DNA of 64,000 nucleotides from Cornus controversa (Eukaryota > Streptophyta > Magnoliopsida > Cornales > Cornaceae), in the NCBI GenBank assembly GCA_026545225.1, contig CM048846.1, forward strand, positions 18,154,501 through 18,218,500, given 5' to 3'. The notes below the pieces were generated by a model. It saw only the letters and a list, made by a program, of their open reading frames with translations. It was not told where the DNA came from and ran no database searches. The translations under genes and the position numbers were made by a program. Of this stretch, positions 58,373 to 64,000 are shown piece after piece. The stretch's first letter is position 1, and every line of letters begins with the position of its first letter.

Positions 58373-61300
58373 ATGTCTGGACCTGCTGAGGTAAGCATTA
58401 ATAGATTTAGTTATTGTCGTTATTATTCCTTCCTTAATGTTTTCATCTAAGTGCCACCAATTTTTTAGTGTGATTTTAATGTTATATATTCTTATATTAA
58501 TTTGCATGTACTTGAAATTAATGAAGTCTTCCAAACGGGCTGGGAAAAGACTAGAACGGGAGCGTCGAGCAATTGAGGCTGCAATAGTGCGTACACCTTC
58601 AGCCGTACGCATTTCTGATGGGGATTCAAACTCTCCACGTACACCTACCTCTCAAGTCTCTACCCGTGAGGACCAAGCAACAAGTGGTACTAAAAAAAGG
58701 GGTAGGGGAAAGTCTAAATTGAAGGGTATTGTTCCGTTAGAAGACAAGAGGCCTCATGTGGATATTGATGACGTGGGGCGGGCAATTGGCGACAATAGGA
58801 AGAAATACAATTCATCCATTCCAATATTAGCACGTGAGATGGTGCCTGTAACTATTGAAAAATGGGACAAAGTGCCATAAAATATGCTTAAAGACGTATG
58901 GGAGGCTGTAAAGGTATATTTCTTTCTTTTTATTAAGTAATGGAATGAACAGCCCATTTAAAAGAGTAGAAACTAGCCAAGAAAAGACTACTTTCTGCTC
59001 ATTAAACTAAGAAGAAACTTGCCCAAAACCGCCTTAGAGAATAGTAGTTTTTGCTAGCAAAACCTCAACCAGAAAAGAATAGTTTCTGCAGCAGAAAGCT
59101 ACCCCAAAAAAGATCAATTTCTGCTCAATGAAACTAAGCAAACACCTACCCAGAAAAGACTAAAAACCTACCCCAAAAAATAGTTATTTTGCTCATTGAA
59201 ACTGAGTAGAAACCTACCTTAGAAAAGAGCATTATATTCTTAATGCAATAACTGTGCAAAACTTGCTTGTTTAAATTGTCAAAACGTTATGGTTGTTTCT
59301 TTTAATTTTGTCATTTCATTGCAGTTGCGGTATGATGTTTCCGATAGTGGATACTTTCTCGCATGTCAGAAGATGGGAGCTGCATGGCGTACCCATAAAT
59401 CAAAAGTGACAAACAAGCTGCTGGAGGTGGGAAATAATCCACGAACAATAGAACTCATGAAGCCCCCTAATGTGCCCACATTGGAGGAGTGGAAAAGATT
59501 TGCTACGCAACGTTTATCAGAAGAGCATGCTGTGAGTGTATATATTTCAAATTAAATGTCATTTTTACCTATTTCATTTTTTTGTATGACGTATATAAAT
59601 TAACTACACTGCTATATTTATAGGTGGAGAGAAAGAAGAAGCAAGATTTGCAAGCTAAAAATAAAACCCCACACACAATGAGTCGAAAAGGCTATGTTGA
59701 GACGGCAGATGAGATGGTAATGTTTTATGTACCCTTAGTACAATGGGTGTAATACCCCATAATTTTTAGCTCATTTAATTTTAATTGAAGGAAAGGATCT
59801 CTAGAGAGTGTTAGAGGGAGGAAAAAGGTATATGCTAGAGAGAGAGAGATAGGCTCGGCTGGGAATGGAAGTTGGTGTCTGTGAGCCTACATTGGAGGAG
59901 GTGGTGGCCAGTGATAGAGTTTGGTTGTCATGGTGGGTTCGAGTACAAGAACGACCATTTTTTGATGTAGACATGTATCTGTCTTTTAAGTGGTTAGTTT
60001 GCCTGGTACTTCCTAAATATATGAGGCCTAGATGCAGCTGCAACTTTTCTCTTCCTGTCCAAAAAAGGTGTCTATAAATTATATTCTCAATTAAGTACCA
60101 AAAAGTAGTTTTTAAGTTTGGTCTAGAGCAGCATATTCGAAGATGATGCCATGGTAAAAGCTTAGGCTAGCAAAGGTGAGGACAGGGGTTCAAGTACAAG
60201 AACGACCATTTTTTGGAAATAATATCACAATAGCAACCATCAGCCTCACTATCACTAATCACTATTGTCACATGAAAGTTAACAGCAGTAGCGATTACTG
60301 AAAGTTTATCTTCCTTTGCTTTGGTGTTTTGAATTTTGCATGTTACTAATTCTTTGGGTGCTACTTCAATTAAATTGAATTATGGAGTGAATGCTATGGT
60401 AATACTGTCCTCTCAATTGCGCGCATTATGCAAGAGATAGCTTCTCATGATTGTTGAACATAAGATCAGTCTCATGAAATGGACATTAATATGATCCTGC
60501 AACCTGTCATTTTCTCCTTAATTACTCTACCTTTTCCACAATATTAATGTTGTCTCAAAGTTATTGGGTTGCCTATTCCAATATTTTTTCTCATATATAA
60601 ATATATAAGTGCTAAATTTTCATTATGATATAGAACTAGATTTGAAGATTTTGTAAGGGACTACTAGATAGTATAGTTTTGTTATTATTTATGCTTACGA
60701 ACTTGAAATTTTGATAATGCTAGAAACCTTATGGTAGCTTGATTACTTTTAATATTCTCAAAATATATAACTATTGACTGGGCTCATGTATAGTAAGTTG
60801 CATACTATTAGTTTTTCAGTTATGCTAATGAGGAGAAAAATGTCAGCAAAACTATTGATTAAGTATGCACTTTTTGCTTTTCCTTTTTGGTTTCATTGAT
60901 TAAGTATTCTCTTTTAATTCTTTTATGTTCTTATGTAGAAAAAAAATTCAGACACGCCCGATTCCATTTCAAGAGTTGACGTGTGGATTAAAGCGCATAC
61001 AAGAAAGGATGGAACTTTTATAAATGAAACGGTCCAAAAGGCAGTGGTAACAAATAATCACATTTGTAGTTTTAGTAGTTGATCATTTATATATAGTTAT
61101 AATACTAATAAATCTATTTTATATATATTGTTGTTTCAGGAACAAATGCAAGAATATACCCAGACCACTCAGACTTCTGGAATTCATGATGATGCACTGA
61201 CGCATGTAATAGGTCCTGAACATCGAGGAAGAGTGAGAGCGCTTGGGTTTGGGGTAACCCTGCGCAAATTGAATGCCCAGAATGATGCTTCCCGAAAATA

Positions 61301-61873
61301 TGAGAGGACAATTGATGAATTGCAACGAAAATTACAAATGCAAGAGCAAAGGCAAGAACAAGTGAATCAGCAAATGCAAGAGAAAATGCAAAGGCACGAA
61401 AAAATGCTACAACAAATGGAACTGCTTCAATCTACTTGGGTAAGTAATCTCTCTTTAAATTTGATACAATCTCTTTCTCTCTCTCTCTCATTACAATGCT
61501 ATTGGTTAATCAAGAAAGCATTATTTATTGTTTTCTTATTTTTTACTATCTTTTTTCTTTTTTGGTATTGTGGTAGGCACAAAATGCTCCATCTCAAGTC
61601 TCACCTATGGAAAATGTTGTCGGATCCATTTGTCAGTTATTGCATTATAATGGGACAGGTTTAGTTGTCGCTAAGGGTGATGTTGAGTCAACGGATCCTA
61701 ATGCTCTCATTGGTTCTGCGCCTCTTGGTTTCGAATGTTGGAAAGTGTGGATCAATGAAGTCAATGAAGAAAATGTCCCCTTGTATAGGGCTCAGTCTCC
61801 ATTCTATGTTTTGAAAGATGTTATTGGACTTACAATTGCGTGGCCTATCAAGTTCATCAAAATCTGTAAGTAG
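58373..61873 (+). pseudogene. CACTA second gene, TNP1/Ptta type (one in-frame stop)
   Basis: Seven exons, every intron phase 0: 58373-58390, 58527-58913, 59325-59531, 59624-59716, 60939-61046, 61140-61439 and 61577-61873, giving 469 codons plus stop. Exon 2 is Arg/Lys-rich with a KKRGRGKSK basic patch and VTIEKWDKVP. Exon 3 (GAAWRTHKSKVTNKLLEVG) is the Transposase_24-like DNA-binding region. Exon 6 has a GPEHRGRVRALGFGVT block and a Gln-rich coiled coil. Exon 7 ends in the C-terminal domain (AKGDVESTDPN to IGLTIAWP). In En/Spm this type of protein binds the subterminal repeats. A TAA at 58878-58880 (codon 124) interrupts it. Intron 4 is long (1.2 kb). Confidence 0.85.
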
Positions 61874-62973
61874 CCGAATGTAGATTTTTTCCTTTCCATT
61901 TTCTTTGCAAAAAGAGAGCATAAGTAAAATAATTAACCCCTTTCATGTTTTTTTCCCAACACTTTCATGTTCTCTTCACTTGTATAAGGCTAGGGTTTGG
62001 AAAACACAATACTCTATTTCTACACACACAAGTATATCTGCTCTTCTTTCTATTTTCTTCTTCAAATTTGTATGGTTTTGACACATAATGTGATTTTTGT
62101 TTCCACGATATCTTTGATTTTTGTTTTTTCACCTCAAGAAAGTAGCAGAATTTGGAAACTCAAACCTTTGAGAGATATGTTTTACCTGGTAGATAGTTGG
62201 TTCTGATATGCTAACTCTCTGATTGTTAATTTGCACTAGGTTGATGCTGCCAGTGAAACACATAATCATAATTTTATGTAGCTTAATGGATAAACATTGT
62301 GTTCATCTATAAAAGAAATACCATAAAAGCATAACTGGGTTTTTCCTAGTAGACAATTGGTTCAGAGATGCTAACTCTTTGATTGTCTGCACTACGTTGA
62401 TGCTGCCAATCTCCACACAATCACAATTTTATGTATCATAATGCATATACATTGTGTTCATATATAAAATAAATACATGGACACACGTACCAAAAAAGCA
62501 TAACTTGTTCAGAATCTCCATTGACATATTTGTACATATACATATATATGAATGAGAAGGGGAGAAGAGGTACCTTCCAGGTATTCTGTTTTGACCTCCC
62601 AGCAATTTGCATCTATAGGTGACTACATATACAAACAACACTTCTTTTATTCTTTTATGTTCTTGTTCTTATTAATTTTTTTTATTGTCCTCCTCTCTTT
62701 GTCTTCTTCTATTTCTTGCTTTTTTTTTGTGCCCTGTTTGTTTTTATGTTTGTCAAATGATATGATTGGTGGATTTATTTTTTCTTGAATGATTTGATTG
62801 GTGGATTCCAGTCTATTTTATTTAGCCTTGTATCAAGGCTCTTAAAAAATTAAGATGTTATGATCATCCAAAAAACACCTAATATTTGTGTTGTCTTCAA
62901 TTTTTATTTTCTCATCTGTTGTTATTTTTATGGAACCGAAAAGTGCTGACTTGGCTATCATGATAATGATCAG
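61874..62973. repeat. Non-coding region with a tandem duplication (about 62175-62490)
   Basis: Two units of about 160 bp share 'GGTTC.GA.ATGCTAACTCT', 'TTGATGCTGCCA' and 'CATTGTGTTCAT.TATAAAA'. No gene was seen. Confidence 0.7.
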
Positions 62974-63024
62974 GTAATGAAATTTGATGATCTGAGGGAA
63001 CTTGGTAGCGAGTCAGCTGTTAAG
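62974..63024 (+). pseudogene. Captured OLA1/YchF exon
   Basis: A 51-bp open segment between an ATCAG acceptor and an AAG/GTATGA donor, reading VMKFDDLRELGSESAVK in phase 0. This is almost identical to the segment before the C-terminal TGS domain of plant Obg-like ATPase 1 (YchF1), where I recall EVMKFEDLKELG. The rest of the gene is not in the window, so it is an isolated exon. It is probably inside the CACTA element. Short length is the main doubt. Confidence 0.55.
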
Positions 63025-64000
63025 GTATGATTTTACCCATAATTAATAGAATGAAAAGAAAGTTTCTCTCTATCGGGATATGGAAGTAGATGCTGATGAA
63101 CTATTAGACAACTTTATCATCACTAAGATATAGAAATGCATAACACTTCACTGGACATCTTTTAGGGTATTTACATATTTCCCTTTCAACTAAAGAAATA
63201 TTATTTTATTCAACAGTCTCTAGAATATTAAAAATCTACACATCTTGGAAAGCATCCCTATGGTTTTATAGTTCTAGCACCACCACTTAATTTTAGCACC
63301 ACCAACTTTAGGATAAATTTTAGTCATTCCACAGATGTAATCGTTTCACAGAAGTTGTGGGCTGTAAGACAAACCAAGCTACTTGAACTTGCTCAGGATC
63401 TACTTGTGGGCTTAGTGAACGGCTGTCGAGATTATTATATATAATAAGCAAACTAGATTGTCTTTATAGAAGTTTGACCTCGAAGTAAACGAGCTAAAAG
63501 CTCAATCTCCATTAAAAGCTTGTTATATTTTACGGAGCTTGAACAATCAATACTCCAAGTGGCTCAGCTCATCTACAGCCTTGGAAATCTGATACCAATA
63601 TAGAAATAATATATAAATAAGAACTAATTTTGCTCAAAAAATAGATACCACTTTCTGAAACAAGTGTGAATGCCAAGAGATTATAGAATGAATTGCCAAA
63701 ACTGGAAATGTAACATTACCAGCCCAAGCTCTATTTCCAAGAACAACTTCAGTTCTGCATTGTGTGTCTTATTAGAAACATCCCTCAACTGCCCAACCTA
63801 AATTTAAAAATAATTACCATTAGCTTTTCTAGTGCATGTATTGTGAGCTCTACAGGAACCACTAGACAAAATTTATCAATATGAGAGAGCCATTCCAAGT
63901 AGTATAAAACCAATCCCTTTACAAAAAAGGTGGGCTGTCTGCACTCAATTATGTCAAAATTTGAGGCAGTTTTAGCAGGGCTCATGATGAAAAAACTGAA
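63025..64000. other. Right edge of the window, nothing recognised
   Basis: AT-rich sequence without a supported gene. No CACTA 3' terminus (TTGTAGTG preceded by subterminal hairpins) is present. Confidence 0.4.

Larger units (their letters stand above)
44865..64000 (+). mobile_element. CACTA (En/Spm) transposon, 5' end to window edge
   Basis: Starts with CACTACAAGAAATTTA after target TAA. Copy A gives the empty site (about 4474-4480). It carries subterminal repeats, a TNP2-type transposase gene and a TNP1-type gene in the same orientation, and several gene-like fragments in the 9.6 kb before the transposase. No complementary terminus (ending TTGTAGTG) was found up to 64000, so the element is at least 19 kb or has lost its 3' end. 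Parts after 61873 may belong to other DNA. Confidence 0.85.

Noticed and set aside
59717..60938. Separate gene within the long fourth intron of the TNP1-type gene
   Set aside because: Only short frames; flanking exons join in phase with good splice sites, so it is an intron, perhaps enlarged by an old insertion.

Overview
This is AT-rich plant nuclear DNA, almost certainly from a eudicot. The plant diagnosis rests on a spliced methylesterase gene with GT-AG introns, plant-type Copia and Gypsy elements primed by initiator-Met and Asp tRNA, TRIMs, Stowaway and hAT MITEs, and a CACTA (En/Spm) transposon. The species cannot be named from sequence. Only one host gene looks intact: a methylesterase (MES/SABP2-like alpha/beta hydrolase) on the minus strand at 11675-13644. 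Nearly everything else is transposon or transposon-derived.

Duplicated framework. The first exon of MES plus about 4 kb of upstream DNA is present twice: copy A (1 to about 4477, minus-strand gene fragment at 1-408, broken by a 22-bp deletion) and copy B (13215-15077, resuming at 43295-44864). Each copy gives the empty site for insertions in the other. Copy A alone carries a solo LTR (1858-3036, TSD TAGGA) and a Stowaway-type MITE (3314-3569). Copy B alone carries a 478-bp insertion (14145-14622, 9-bp TSD), a 28-kb retrotransposon nest (15078-43294, TSD TTAGT) and a CACTA element (from 44865, target TAA). A short TRIM-like LTR element (1766-4264, TSD CACTA) is in both copies, so it predates the duplication.

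Between the two copies (4.5-11.6 kb) lie a hAT MITE with 8-bp TSD (5286-6029), a 489-bp foldback element (6882-7370), a three-LTR TRIM array (7637-8577), a solo LTR of the same TRIM (10972-11221), and a relic resembling a Harbinger-associated ORF.

The nest (15078-43294) has three members of one non-autonomous Copia-type family, with LTRs of about 1.18 kb. They encode only a two-zinc-knuckle Gag and, in one member, a second ORF resembling the plant 'putative transposon protein' domain; no protease, integrase or reverse transcriptase was recognised. One is the outer copy, one is inverted inside its left LTR, and one (18023-25734) sits inside the inverted copy. A Gypsy/Athila-like Gag-protease-only element (28310-36694) also interrupts the inverted copy. 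Two junctions show microhomology-type deletions.

The CACTA element (44865 to beyond 64000) has a TNP2-type transposase gene (five exons, 54487-58101) and a TNP1/Ptta-type second gene (seven exons, 58373-61873), each with one in-frame stop. It also seems to hold fragments of host genes with splice sites kept: a methyltransferase exon (49140-49244), the start of an HD-Zip class I homeobox gene in antisense orientation (50359-50872), and an exon of the GTPase/ATPase OLA1 (YchF) (62974-63024). No 3' CACTA terminus was found, so the element runs off the window or has lost that end.
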